Positions 17,762-26,005 of a stretch of DNA of 64,000 nt are shown piece by piece; within the stretch, counting starts at the first letter, position 1, and each line of letters opens with the position of its first letter. The notes under the pieces are model-generated. The model worked only from the letters and a program-made list of their open reading frames with translations. It searched no databases and had not been told where the DNA came from. Origin of the DNA: Niabella soli DSM 19437 (GTDB taxonomy: Bacteria; Bacteroidota; Bacteroidia; Chitinophagales; Chitinophagaceae); contig NZ_CP007035.1 in the NCBI RefSeq assembly GCF_000243115.2, forward strand, positions 1,302,001 to 1,366,000. Reading direction: 5' to 3'. A program made the translations under genes and the position numbers.

Positions 17762-18155
17762 CTATATGGAGGGCGTAAATTGCGCCAGTTCATAAATGCC
17801 CAAACGTTGCTCAATTTCAGCCACCTTATTCACTACGGCCTCAAAGCCATCTTTACCAAATAATTTATATTCATTTTTTTCAAATGTTTCCCCAGGCTAT
17901 CGTACTCATGTCTGGAAACAATTTTTCTGAATGCAGGAAAGAGCACCGTATCTTCTCTTGCTTCATGCGGGCGGTACATCCGGTTAAATCCGGTCAGTAG
18001 CGGAACCAGTAGCCGCGCGGCTGTTTCCGTAGCTCCCGGATGTTTGGCTCGGATTTAAAAATATCGGGCTCCAGATCCAGCGCATTGCTGGTTTTATTCA
18101 CCCGTTTGGACCATTTTCCTGTACCCCGCTTTGCTGATGTACTTTTTGGTTTCAT
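17762..18155 (-). pseudogene. Fused remnants of DUF3175 and hemerythrin-domain genes
   Basis: On the minus strand, an ATG at 18155 starts a DUF3175-like N-terminus (GKWSKRVNKTSNALDLEPDI), which then runs out of homology and stops at 17994. In another frame from about 18045 comes a hemerythrin HHE C-terminus: TAARLLVPLLTGFNRMYRPH, HEAREDTVLFPAFRKIVSRH. A further frameshift near 17885 leads to NEYKLFGKDGFEAVVNKVAE, ending at the stop at 17762. So two neighbouring genes appear joined by an internal deletion and then frameshifted. Neither product can be complete. Confidence 0.75.
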
Positions 18156-18200
18156 ACACCATTAAATAAAAAAACTGTGCCAGTATCCATCGAAATAAAA

Positions 18201-18230
18201 AAAGCGGTATGTCAGAAAACATACCGCTTT
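18201..18230 (-). terminator. Rho-independent terminator after tRNA-Lys
   Basis: A perfect 11-bp stem (AAAGCGGTATG paired to its complement) with an 8-nt loop, followed on the minus strand by a long T run. It lies 8 bp past the tRNA 3' end. Confidence 0.85.
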
Positions 18231-18238
18231 TTATTTTG

Positions 18239-18311
18239 TGACCCCTCAGGGACTCGAACCCTGGGCCTACTGATTAAGAGTCAGTAGCTCTACCAACTGA
18301 GCTAAGGAGTC
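18239..18311 (-). tRNA. tRNA-Lys (anticodon CTT)
   Basis: A 73-nt tRNA. The acceptor stem is GACTCCT/AGGGGTC with discriminator A. Anticodon stem ACTGA/TCAGT encloses loop CTCTTAA (anticodon CTT). The T-loop is GGTTCGAGTCC. It is the second Lys isoacceptor in the window. Confidence 0.95.
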
Positions 18312-18319
18312 GCGATCAT

Positions 18320-18958
18320 TTATTTTACCGGGGCTGAATCCACTTTAGTAAAATCAATGGTCATTTTTGTTTCGCCGCAATTTAACATGGTTTTCCCAAA
18401 TTTGGGATCTTTATTTCCTAGGTAAGGATTCACAATAGCGGCCTTAGCGCTTAACCAGTTACCGCTTTGTCCCTCACCAAAGGCCATGGGGCATTCCTGC
18501 CAGTAAGCGGGCGCTTTATCATATTTCACCGCTAACAATATCGTGCGGAGATTAGCGGATAAATCATTCAGCGCATGGCGCTGCTCTGCCCAATCGTGGC
18601 TTCCTTTTATGGTTGCCCCATTCATTTTTGCAAGATCCAGTGTAGAGATCACGGTCTGGTAAATAACCGTATCTTTTTTTAGTTCATCTACTTTTAAATG
18701 CGCCAACGTTGTTTCCAGTGTTCCCGCTCCTGCCGTAACAGCGGCGGTATCCCAGTTCACAAAGCCGTCGGTCAGCGCATAATAACTGTTTAAAACCTGC
18801 GTTACCGATTCATCAAAGGCTGCGGTTGGCTTCCCTACCGCAACGGGTACCGGCTTTTCGCCGGAATCTTTATTTTTTTTGAAGACAAGTCTATACACAA
18901 AAAAAACAAGCACCAGCACCACAATAAAGATCAAAAGTTTTTTCATCAGTCTAATCAT
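18320..18958 (-). CDS. DUF3347 domain protein, membrane-anchored
   Basis: A 212-residue protein with one N-terminal transmembrane segment (LLIFIVVLVLVFFVYRLVF) and a periplasmic helical domain. The C-terminal signature YWQECPMAFGEG, then NWLS, NPYLGN and LNCGE, is that of DUF3347, a Bacteroidota domain also found at the end of metal-efflux adaptor proteins. The paired Cys in CPMAF and NCGE could bind metal. An internal Met at residue 5 (18946) is a likely alternative start. The gene sits 8 bp upstream of tRNA-Lys on the same strand, so the tRNA may also be read from its transcript. Confidence 0.82.
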   Translation of the reverse strand: MIRLMKKLLIFIVVLVLVFFVYRLVFKKNKDSGEKPVPVAVGKPTAAFDESVTQVLNSYYALTDGFVNWDTAAVTAGAGTLETTLAHLKVDELKKDTVIYQTVISTLDLAKMNGATIKGSHDWAEQRHALNDLSANLRTILLAVKYDKAPAYWQECPMAFGEGQSGNWLSAKAAIVNPYLGNKDPKFGKTMLNCGETKMTIDFTKVDSAPVK

Positions 18959-19024
18959 TTATACCGCCCGCTCCTGTTTTAGCAATTGCAGCAATAATAA
19001 ACATTTTACAATGAAATCTATTAG

Positions 19025-19032
19025 CTAAATTT
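19025..19032 (+). promoter_or_regulatory. -7 box TAAATTTG upstream of the ABC-F gene
   Basis: It matches the Bacteroidota consensus TANNTTTG and lies 35 bp before the ATG at 19068. Confidence 0.6.
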
Positions 19033-19067
19033 GCAGGCTTTAAAAAGCGCAAAAGTAATAATAAAAA

Positions 19068-21023
19068 ATGTTAGTTGGTTTACAGAATGTTACGTTCGAG
19101 TTTGGTGCAAGAGTAATTGTTGAAGATGCTACCTGGCATATACAGCCCAATGAGCGTATTGGCCTGATAGGATTTAACGGAACCGGCAAATCCACTTTGC
19201 TGAAAGTGTTGGTGGGGCAATATGCCCCTTCTGCCGGCACAGTGGAGCGCGGGCGCGAAACAACGATCGGCTACCTGCACCAGGACCTGCTGAGTTTTGA
19301 TACCAATGAATCGATCCTGCAGGTGGCCCTGAGCGCTTTTGAAAAAGTGTTGCAACTGGAAAAAGAAATTGAAGCCCTGGGACACGAACTGGAAAAAACC
19401 GGAGACGAAAAAACATTGATCGCCTATACCGATAAATTGCACGAACTGGAATTGCTCGGCGGTTATAATATTCAGCACAAGACCGAAGAGGTACTGCAGG
19501 GGCTGGGATTTTCCAATGCCGACCTGAATCGCCCTTATAAAGAATTCAGCGGGGGCTGGCGTATGCGCGTCTTACTGGCAAAGATGATTCTGGCGCAGCC
19601 AGACCTGTTGCTGCTGGATGAGCCCACCAACCACCTGGATCTTCCTTCAATTGAATGGCTGGAAAAATACCTGCAACATTACCAGGGGGCCGTGGTTATC
19701 GTAAGCCACGATAAATATTTTCTCAACCGGATGGTGACCAAGATCGTGGAACTCTACCAGCGGCAGTTGCATTTTTACAACGGGAATTACGAGTTCTATG
19801 AAAAAGAAAAAGCGGTTCGCATTGAAATGCAGCAAAAGGCCTATGAAAATCAGCAGGACTATATTCGTCAGAATGAACGCCTGGTAGAACGTTTTCGCGC
19901 CAAGGCCAGTAAAGCAGCCATGGCGCAAAGCATTATGAAAAAGCTCGACAAGCTGGACCGGATCGAAGATGTAACGGTTGAGCGGCCCGATCTCCGGATC
20001 AACTTCCGTGTAGACAAAGTACCAGGGCGTGTCATCGTAGAATTGGACCAACTGTCAAAAGCCTTTGGCGACAATGTGATCCTGAAAAATGCAAAAGCTG
20101 AAATTGACCGTGGTGATAAGATTGCCCTGATCGGTGCCAACGGAAAAGGGAAGTCCACTTTATTGAGAATAATCGCCGATGTGGAATCCTTCTCCGGCAA
20201 CCGCAAATGGGGTCATAATGTAGACGAAAGTTTTTATGCGCAGCATCAGCTCGAAGCCTTGCACCTGAACAATTCCATACTGGAGGAAATGCGTGGATGC
20301 GGCAGCCAGATGACCGATCTTGAATTGCGCGCTTTATTGGGTTGCTTCCTTTTCAGCGGCGACGATACCGATAAAAAAATAAAGATCCTCAGCGGAGGTG
20401 AAAAAGCGCGTGTGGCATTGGCTAAAACAATTGTAAGCCGCGCTAACTTTTTAATGCTGGATGAACCCACGAACCACCTGGATATGCATAGTGTGGATCT
20501 GTTGATTGGTGCGCTAAACAAGTATGAAGGCACTCTGATCCTGGTAAGTCACGACCGGCATTTCATTGCCCGGACGGCCAATAAGATCTGGGAAATTGTG
20601 GACGGGGAAATAAAAGAGTTCAAAGGCCCCTACGATGAATGGGTGGCCTGGAATGAGCGTATGAAAAAGAACAGGGACACTAAAAAAACGGAAGAAGGCC
20701 CTTCAAAAATAAAACCGGAAGAAAAACCCGTGGTAGCCCCCGCACCGCCGCAGGCCGCTAACATACCCATCAATAAGGAATTAAAAAAAGAGCTGCAGCG
20801 CCAGCAGAAGCTTTTTCAGCAAACCGAAGAAGCATTAAACAAGAACAAGGCATTGCTGCAGCAATTGGAAAAAGACCTGGCCAATCCGGATCTCTATTCA
20901 GACAAAGATCGTTTCGTAAAAACAGAACAGGCTTACAAAGCCGCCGTTGCCGAAAATCAGCAGCTTGAAAAAAAATACGAGGAGGTCTTTACTAAACTGA
21001 TGCAGTTGGAGGAACAACAGTAG
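19068..21023 (+). CDS. ABC-F family ATPase
   Basis: A 651-residue soluble protein with two ATP-binding cassettes and no membrane domain. NBD1 has Walker A GFNGTGKST (35-43), signature FSGGWRMR and Walker B LLLDEPTNHLD. NBD2 has GANGKGKST, LSGGEKARV and MLDEPTNHLD. A charged inter-domain linker (about 245-320) and a C-terminal coiled coil (about 560-651, KELKKELQRQQK) place it near the Uup/YheS branch. ABC-F proteins act on the ribosome E site, or with DNA in the case of Uup. It is monocistronic. Confidence 0.92.
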   Translation: MLVGLQNVTFEFGARVIVEDATWHIQPNERIGLIGFNGTGKSTLLKVLVGQYAPSAGTVERGRETTIGYLHQDLLSFDTNESILQVALSAFEKVLQLEKEIEALGHELEKTGDEKTLIAYTDKLHELELLGGYNIQHKTEEVLQGLGFSNADLNRPYKEFSGGWRMRVLLAKMILAQPDLLLLDEPTNHLDLPSIEWLEKYLQHYQGAVVIVSHDKYFLNRMVTKIVELYQRQLHFYNGNYEFYEKEKAVRIEMQQKAYENQQDYIRQNERLVERFRAKASKAAMAQSIMKKLDKLDRIEDVTVERPDLRINFRVDKVPGRVIVELDQLSKAFGDNVILKNAKAEIDRGDKIALIGANGKGKSTLLRIIADVESFSGNRKWGHNVDESFYAQHQLEALHLNNSILEEMRGCGSQMTDLELRALLGCFLFSGDDTDKKIKILSGGEKARVALAKTIVSRANFLMLDEPTNHLDMHSVDLLIGALNKYEGTLILVSHDRHFIARTANKIWEIVDGEIKEFKGPYDEWVAWNERMKKNRDTKKTEEGPSKIKPEEKPVVAPAPPQAANIPINKELKKELQRQQKLFQQTEEALNKNKALLQQLEKDLANPDLYSDKDRFVKTEQAYKAAVAENQQLEKKYEEVFTKLMQLEEQQ

Positions 21024-21285
21024 TTTATCATAGCTGTAGAACCGGCAATCCGGGAAGGTTTAGATTCCTTGCATTGTACAAAACTTGCGTTACTTGTTGC
21101 ATAGGTCATATGACTCCCACCTATAACCAACGAGTAGGATGTTAATTATCAATAACTTACAACAAAACCCCTTTAATCTTTCTTTGTAAAAAATTAAGAA
21201 ATAAAAAACTTTCCCTTAATTTATCTGATCCTGAATTAACTTATATTCGTTAAGTAAAAAATTTTTCACATAAATCCCAAATCAA
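21024..21285. other. Intergenic region, nothing recognised
   Basis: 262 bp, A+T-rich towards the right end. I see no gene, strong hairpin or convincing TANNTTTG box; CTTTCTTTG near 21178 is only a partial match. Confidence 0.4.
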
Positions 21286-21765
21286 ATGAAAAGAATCCTG
21301 ACCGTGATTGCCTTCGTTGCATTTGTTTTTGCACTTCCTTCCTGTAAGGGTAAAAGCGATGCCGACATCAAACAAGAAGTTGATGCAAAACTTGCCGCTA
21401 ACCCCGAGTTCTCAAGCCTTTCTTCAGATGTAAAAGACGGCGCTGTTACCATTAGCGGTACCGTAAAAGATGATGCAGTTAAAACCGCCATCGACTCCAC
21501 TGTTAAAGAAGTAAAAGGTGTTAAATCTGTTGTTAACAACGCAAGCGTTCCTCCTCCGCCGCCCCCTCCTACCATCAATCCTGACGATGTATTAAACAAT
21601 ACCCTCAAGGACGCTATTAAGGATAACGCAGGCGTAAAAGCCGAAGTAAAAGATGGCGTGGTTACCCTTACGGGCGAGATTAAAAAAGCAGACCTGCCGG
21701 GCTTAATGCAAAAAGTAATGGGCACACACCCTAAAAAAGTAGAGAATAAATTAACCGTAAAATAA
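21286..21765 (+). CDS. BON-domain lipoprotein
   Basis: A 159-residue protein with a lipobox (FALPSCKGK) and two BON domains: the first has SLSSDVKDGAVTISGTVKDD, the second AEVKDGVVTLTGEIKKADL. A Pro-rich linker (PPPPPPPT) separates them. BON domains are small lipid- or protein-binding modules of the periplasm, as in OsmY. It is followed 16 bp later by a cytoplasmic-looking partner gene, with a GGAGG ribosome site in the gap. Confidence 0.88.
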   Translation: MKRILTVIAFVAFVFALPSCKGKSDADIKQEVDAKLAANPEFSSLSSDVKDGAVTISGTVKDDAVKTAIDSTVKEVKGVKSVVNNASVPPPPPPPTINPDDVLNNTLKDAIKDNAGVKAEVKDGVVTLTGEIKKADLPGLMQKVMGTHPKKVENKLTVK

Positions 21766-21781
21766 ATGGAGGACCCAAATT

Positions 21782-22201
21782 ATGGCATTACAAGATAAAT
21801 ATAAAGCACTGATTGACGCCGCTACTGCTGCGGGCGTAGCTAACCTGGCAGTAAGAGAACAGGATGGCGTTTTATACATAGATGGCGATGCACCCAGCGG
21901 TGCGGTAAAAGATCAGCTATGGGCAGTCTATGATCAGATAGACCCCAATTTTACCAGCGCTGATCTGGTGTTGAATGTAAATGCGAAAGCAGACCCGGGT
22001 TCTAAAGTAAGAGTAGCTACTCAGGAAACAGCTTTAAATATCCGTAAAGGTCCGGGAACGGATCAGCCGGTTGTTGGAAAAGCGCAAAAGGATGAGATCA
22101 TCACCCTAATCAGTAAGGCCAATGACCAATGGGCTTCCGTGCGTACTGATGATGGTACGGAAGGATATGCCTATATGCAATACCTGGAACCCGTAGCGTG
22201 A
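21782..22201 (+). CDS. BON-like/SH3-domain protein
   Basis: A 139-residue protein without a signal peptide. Residues 1-75 resemble a BON/LysM-associated module (AVREQDGVLYIDGDAPSGAV). Residues about 80-139 form a bacterial SH3 (SH3b) domain (ETALNIRKGPGTDQPVVGKA, then GYAYMQYL). SH3b domains bind peptides or cell-wall material. The missing export signal makes its location uncertain. It shares a transcript with the BON lipoprotein and ends at a strong terminator. Confidence 0.78.
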   Translation: MALQDKYKALIDAATAAGVANLAVREQDGVLYIDGDAPSGAVKDQLWAVYDQIDPNFTSADLVLNVNAKADPGSKVRVATQETALNIRKGPGTDQPVVGKAQKDEIITLISKANDQWASVRTDDGTEGYAYMQYLEPVA

Positions 22202-22221
22202 TCCGGTAAAATAAATTGAAG

Positions 22222-22253
22222 AAGCCCCGGCCAGCAATGACCGGGGCTTTTTT
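22222..22253. terminator. Bidirectional terminator between convergent genes
   Basis: AAGCCCCGG pairs with CCGGGGCTT around a 11-nt loop and a T run follows on the plus strand. The minus-strand copy directly follows the tpiA stop codon, so both convergent units can use it. Confidence 0.88.
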
Positions 22254-23015
22254 CTATTTTAATGCCCTGATAATTTCCACAAAGTCCATCGCTACCAGTG
22301 AGGCACCCCCAACGAGGCCGCCATCAACATCCGGGCAGGCGAATAATTCTTTTGCATTATTGGCTTTTACGCTTCCTCCGTATAAAATGGGAACCATATC
22401 GGCAACTTCGGCGCCATATTGATTTGCAATTACCGAACGGATATACGCATGTATTTCCTGCGCCTGCGCCGTCGTAGCGGTTTTGCCGGTGCCAATAGCC
22501 CAGATGGGTTCATAGGCGATCACTACCTTCTTCATATCTTCAGCGGAAAGATGGAATAAGGATTCTTTTAGTTGTTTTTCAACGTAAGCATTCTGGCTGC
22601 CTTCTTCCCGGATGCTCAATGGTTCGCCGCAGCAAAATATCGGCTTCATTCCTGCGCCCAACAACAGGTCCAGCTTTTCAGAAAGTTCCAGGTTTGTTTC
22701 ATTAAAATATTCCCTGCGCTCGCTATGACCGATAATGCAGTATTTCAGGTTTAATGACTTTAACATGCCTACAGAAACTTCTCCGGTATAGGCCCCCGAT
22801 TTTTTGTTGGAGCAGTTCTGTGCAGCAACATATAAATTTTTCAGCGTATTTACTTTTTCATTGGCCATCATCAGATAGGGAAAGGGAATACCAAAAATAA
22901 CGGCATGGTTGTCCTTGGGTTCTACATTTTCAGCAAGAATATCATTTAATAATTGTTGCCCTTCTACATACGTTAAATTCATTTTCCAGTTAGCGGCTGC
23001 TATTTGCTGTCTCAT
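22254..23015 (-). CDS. tpiA: Triosephosphate isomerase
   Basis: A 253-residue TIM barrel that interconverts dihydroxyacetone phosphate and glyceraldehyde-3-phosphate. It has the N-terminal AANWKMN lysine motif, the catalytic His in IIGHSERR, the catalytic Glu in VIAYEPIWAIGTGK (with flexible loop 6) and the phosphate-binding GGSVKANN. The start overlaps the stop of the upstream gene by 4 bp (ATGA type), so translation is probably coupled. Confidence 0.97.
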   Translation of the reverse strand: MRQQIAAANWKMNLTYVEGQQLLNDILAENVEPKDNHAVIFGIPFPYLMMANEKVNTLKNLYVAAQNCSNKKSGAYTGEVSVGMLKSLNLKYCIIGHSERREYFNETNLELSEKLDLLLGAGMKPIFCCGEPLSIREEGSQNAYVEKQLKESLFHLSAEDMKKVVIAYEPIWAIGTGKTATTAQAQEIHAYIRSVIANQYGAEVADMVPILYGGSVKANNAKELFACPDVDGGLVGGASLVAMDFVEIIRALK

Positions 23016-24136
23016 GATCTTTTTGTTTTTGTTTGATTATAAATATGGGTAATTAACTGTTTTTCTTCGTTGGAGATTTGTTGCTTTTTGGTTTGCATCC
23101 AGCGTTCTATATGCTCTAACGCCTGTTCCACTTCATATATTGTTTGGGTAGAATAGCCCCAGGAAAAAGAAGGGATCAATTTTGGTGTAAGCCCGGCTCC
23201 GAAAACATTGGAGCAAACGCCGATGACCGTTCCGGAATTAATGGAAGTATTGATGGCTGTTTTGGAATAATCGCCCATAAGCACCCCGCATTTTATCCCT
23301 GTCTTATAACTTCCTCCAGGCAAGGTTACCTTAATATTCCCTGCCGTATTTTTTAAATTACTGTTGGAGGTACCTGCCCCCAGGTTGCACCAGCGGCCTA
23401 TTACCGAATCGCCCAGATAGCCGTCGTGCGCCTTGTTGGAAAAAGGGAATAACACGGAATTTTTGATCTCGCTGCCAACCGTACAGTGTGAGCCGATCGT
23501 TGTTCCACCATAAAGCTTCGCTCCCATTTTTACCACGGCATTAGCACCGATAAAAACCGGGCCTCTTATGCAGGTTCCCTCCATGACCAACGCTTCTTTG
23601 GATATATAGATCGGCCCTTCCTCGGCATTCAGGCTGCAAAAGCGAACGGTGGCCCCCTCTTCAATAAATATATTCCCTGGCGCCGCAACATAATTTCCTG
23701 CCCCTGCCGGTGCGGAAACCCGTCCTTTCGTTAACAGTGCAAAATCAAAATGCAGCAGGTATTGATTGTATTCAAAAATATGCCACCCGAATTCAATCAT
23801 CCTGAATGCATTGTCGGGCAGAACGGCAACCGGCTCCCCGGAAAAACTACTCCCTCCCGCACTTAGTCCGATTACAGCCCCCGTATCGCCCAGTTGTAAA
23901 AACGAACCGTTTTTTAAGTTCCGCAGCCAACGGACCATTTCCTCCGATGGCAGCAGGTTTGCCGGTATGATCCAGCCAGCCCCGGTAGCAGGTGGCAGCT
24001 CGTGCTGCACCAACAATTCCCAACGCCTGCGGTTGGTGAGCATGCCCGAAGAAATAGCTTCCACCGAAGTGGTAAGACTGAACGGGAACAACTGCTCCGC
24101 CTGGTAATGATTATGGGTAAAAATAACCGGGCTCAT
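23012..24136 (-). CDS. GlmU-like sugar nucleotidyltransferase/acyltransferase-fold protein
   Basis: A 374-residue protein. The N-terminal part (about 1-160) is a variant of the nucleotidyltransferase fold without a clear GxGxRM pyrophosphorylase loop. The C-terminal part is a left-handed beta-helix of hexapeptide repeats (VFIGANAVVKMGAKLYGGTT, IGSHCTVGSEIKNSV). This layout is known as the Bacteroidota GlmU-family protein. The missing nucleotide loop makes UTP-transfer activity doubtful. It overlaps tpiA by 4 bp, a pairing that suggests a constant but unexplained link with central carbon metabolism. Confidence 0.8.
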   Translation of the reverse strand: MSPVIFTHNHYQAEQLFPFSLTTSVEAISSGMLTNRRRWELLVQHELPPATGAGWIIPANLLPSEEMVRWLRNLKNGSFLQLGDTGAVIGLSAGGSSFSGEPVAVLPDNAFRMIEFGWHIFEYNQYLLHFDFALLTKGRVSAPAGAGNYVAAPGNIFIEEGATVRFCSLNAEEGPIYISKEALVMEGTCIRGPVFIGANAVVKMGAKLYGGTTIGSHCTVGSEIKNSVLFPFSNKAHDGYLGDSVIGRWCNLGAGTSNSNLKNTAGNIKVTLPGGSYKTGIKCGVLMGDYSKTAINTSINSGTVIGVCSNVFGAGLTPKLIPSFSWGYSTQTIYEVEQALEHIERWMQTKKQQISNEEKQLITHIYNQTKTKRS

Positions 24137-24170
24137 AATTTGAGGTGCCTAAGATACTATATAAAAACAA

Positions 24171-24193
24171 AACCTCCGGGAGATCCGGAGGTT
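24171..24193 (-). terminator. Rho-independent terminator after rpmE2
   Basis: On the minus strand AACCTCCGG pairs with CCGGAGGTT and is followed by TTTGTTTTT. It lies 24 bp past the L31 stop. Confidence 0.85.
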
Positions 24194-24216
24194 GAAATAA
24201 AATTGAGCGCCTGCGC

Positions 24217-24465
24217 TTATTTTTTTGCGTATTTCTTTTTGAATTTATCAATACGACCGGCAGTATCCACCAGCATATTTTTACCAGTAAAGAAAGGGTG
24301 AGAAGTGCTTGAAATTTCCAGTTTTACTACCGGATATTCGTTACCATCTTCCCATTTAATGGTTTCTTTTGAATGAGCAGTAGAGCGGCTTAAAAAGGTT
24401 TCACCGTTACTCATGTCTTTGAAAACTACTAAACGATAGCTTTCAGGATGGAGACCTTGTTTCAT
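24217..24465 (-). CDS. rpmE2: Ribosomal protein L31, type B
   Basis: An 82-residue L31 of the type B (zinc-free) group. It begins [19 protein letters not shown] and has the family motif [11 protein letters not shown] followed by [13 protein letters not shown]. The CxxC zinc pairs of type A are absent. It is part of the 50S central protuberance bridging to the 30S head. It is monocistronic, with its own promoter, a structured leader and a terminator. Confidence 0.96.
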   Translation of the reverse strand: MKQGLHPESYRLVVFKDMSNGETFLSRSTAHSKETIKWEDGNEYPVVKLEISSTSHPFFTGKNMLVDTAGRIDKFKKKYAKK

Positions 24466-24486
24466 AATTGAATGATTTTTAAGGTT

Positions 24487-24535
24487 GTACGGATTTTGCC
24501 GTACTGTTATTAATAATTTTAGAAATGCAAAGGTA
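24487..24535 (-). promoter_or_regulatory. rpmE2 promoter (TACCTTTG) and leader hairpin
   Basis: The minus strand has TACCTTTG (24528-24535) as -7 box. The transcribed leader then holds a perfect hairpin, GTACGG with a 6-nt loop (24487-24504), about 22 nt before the start codon. Such a stem could be an L31 autoregulatory site, by analogy with known L31 leaders. Confidence 0.5.
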
Positions 24536-24547
24536 CGAAAAAACGAC

Positions 24548-24645
24548 GAATATTAAATGTAAAATATTAAATGTAAAACCGGCTTCCTAAAGCAATGCCT
24601 GTCGCAATCGAAAGTTTTACATTTTACATTTAATATTTTATATTC
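24548..24645. repeat. ATTAAATGTAAA-type inverted repeat
   Basis: Two 32-nt arms (24548-24579 and 24614-24645) are built from the units AATATTAAATG and TAAAATATTAA. The right arm is the complement with the units in slightly different order. The 34-nt loop is not A+T-rich. It lies between the rpmE2 promoter and the yajQ stop. Confidence 0.65.
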
Positions 24646-24646
24646 T

Positions 24647-25138
24647 TTAGTTGCGCATATTCTCTACCTGCAGGGGCAATCCCAGCTCCCAGGTTTTAGA
24701 AGCCTGGATGACAGATTGGAGATCGTCAATTTTTTTCCCGGTCACCCGCACCACTTCATCATTAATAGCCGCCTGCACTTTGAGGCCCGCGTCTTTGATC
24801 AGCTTCACGATTTTTTTTGCATCCTCCTGTTTCAAGCCGTTGCGAACCTCGATCTCTTTTTTCCAGGCCTTGCCCACCTGGCTCCCCTCTTTGCTTAAAT
24901 CAAAAGCCTCCGGAGCAATACCCTGTTTATGCGCCCGGCTTACCAACACGTCCAGCAATTGTTTCATCTTCATATCATCCTCTGTTTCCACGTTAATTTT
25001 AAACGCTTTTTTATCCAGGTCAATAACCACATGCGACCCTTTAAAATCAAAACGGTTGGTGATCTCTTTTTTTACAACGTTTACAGCATTATCCAGCGCC
25101 TGTGCGTCTACTTTGGAGGCAAAATCAAATGAAGGCAT
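24647..25138 (-). CDS. YajQ family nucleotide-binding protein
   Basis: 163 residues from the ATG at 25138, which gives the family N-terminus MPSFDFASKVDAQALDNAVN. The middle has RFDFKGSHVVIDLDKKAF and the end RVTGKKIDDLQSVIQASK, WELGLPLQVENMRN. YajQ proteins have two RNP-like folds; some bind cyclic di-GMP or nucleic acids and act with regulators. Cytoplasmic. It has a TATATTTG box upstream. Length is exactly as usual for the family. Confidence 0.95.
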   Translation of the reverse strand: MPSFDFASKVDAQALDNAVNVVKKEITNRFDFKGSHVVIDLDKKAFKINVETEDDMKMKQLLDVLVSRAHKQGIAPEAFDLSKEGSQVGKAWKKEIEVRNGLKQEDAKKIVKLIKDAGLKVQAAINDEVVRVTGKKIDDLQSVIQASKTWELGLPLQVENMRN

Positions 25139-25205
25139 ATTTGTACAATTTTGAATTATGAATTTCTGCAAGGGCGAAAGATTTTTCGCTCCAACTATTT
25201 AACAA

Positions 25206-25213
25206 CAAATATA
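25206..25213 (-). promoter_or_regulatory. -7 box TATATTTG upstream of yajQ
   Basis: A minus-strand match to TANNTTTG, 67 bp before the yajQ start. Confidence 0.5.
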
Positions 25214-25351
25214 AAGCGCAACCCTTTAACACCCGCATCAAAAACCGAAAACCCCTACCTCAACGACTGCACCCCTTTTACATTCCTTATTTGTTATTTC
25301 TTATTTCTCATTCCGCCTGCACGGGCAAAAATCTTCCGCCTCAACGGTTTA

Positions 25352-25930
25352 TCATCCTGTTCCCCATAATCCTCTTAATTGATCGTGATAAACTGTATCC
25401 CCGGCTCCGGAATAAAGCCCCGCCTTGCTGCGCTGCCGGTAGGCTTCATAAATAGTTACAGCGCAGGCTACACTGATATTGAGCGATTGAATGATGCCCA
25501 CCTGCGGGATGATAAAATTCCCATCTGCCAGGGCGCGGATCTCTTCGCTTACGCCCGCATGCTCATTGCCAAAGACCAGCGCTATATTCCCGGTAAGGTC
25601 CATATCATATAAGCTCACCGCATCGGAACTCAAATGAGTGGTCACTATTGCATCATAGCGGCTTCTTAAAACACCAAAACAATCCACCACATTATCAAAT
25701 TGCTGAACAGACAACCATTTTGCCGCACTGGAACTGCTTTTAGCCCCCCACTTCTCGTGTCGCGGGATCTTTGTGTTCAATATATATACATCCTGGATGC
25801 CCACGGCATCGCAACTGCGCATCACGGCAGAGATATTATGCGGATCAAATACGTTCTCCAGTACGATCCCCAATCCTGGTTGACGGTAACGAATTACATT
25901 TTCCAGCTTCTCCTTCCGCTCGTTGGTCAT
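25352..25930 (-). CDS. TrmH-family RNA 2'-O-methyltransferase
   Basis: A 192-residue SPOUT methyltransferase, started at the ATG at 25930; six more residues are possible up to 25948. Motif 1 is NVFDPHNISAVMRSCDAVG, motif 2 is IALVFGNEHAGVSEE and motif 3 is SLNISVACAVTIYEAYRQR, forming the knot that binds SAM. The closest known function is 2'-O-methylation of G18 in tRNA (TrmH). An N-terminal substrate-binding L30e domain is missing, as in TrmH and unlike RlmB. Confidence 0.9.
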   Translation of the reverse strand: MTNERKEKLENVIRYRQPGLGIVLENVFDPHNISAVMRSCDAVGIQDVYILNTKIPRHEKWGAKSSSSAAKWLSVQQFDNVVDCFGVLRSRYDAIVTTHLSSDAVSLYDMDLTGNIALVFGNEHAGVSEEIRALADGNFIIPQVGIIQSLNISVACAVTIYEAYRQRSKAGLYSGAGDTVYHDQLRGLWGTG

Positions 25931-26005
25931 GAAACATATTTCAGGCAAACGTACATAAAATTTCCAATGAATCTTCCGCTGCGCCCTTGCTCCTTTGTCC
26001 CGCTG

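Noticed and set aside
21282-21725. 147-residue minus-strand frame opposite the BON lipoprotein gene
   Set aside because: It is Ser/Thr/Leu-rich with a Gly run that mirrors the Pro linker of the BON protein; the plus frame has signal, domains and a ribosome site.
24651-25154. 167-residue plus-strand frame opposite yajQ
   Set aside because: It is the Ser/Phe-rich mirror of a conserved YajQ frame and has no motif.
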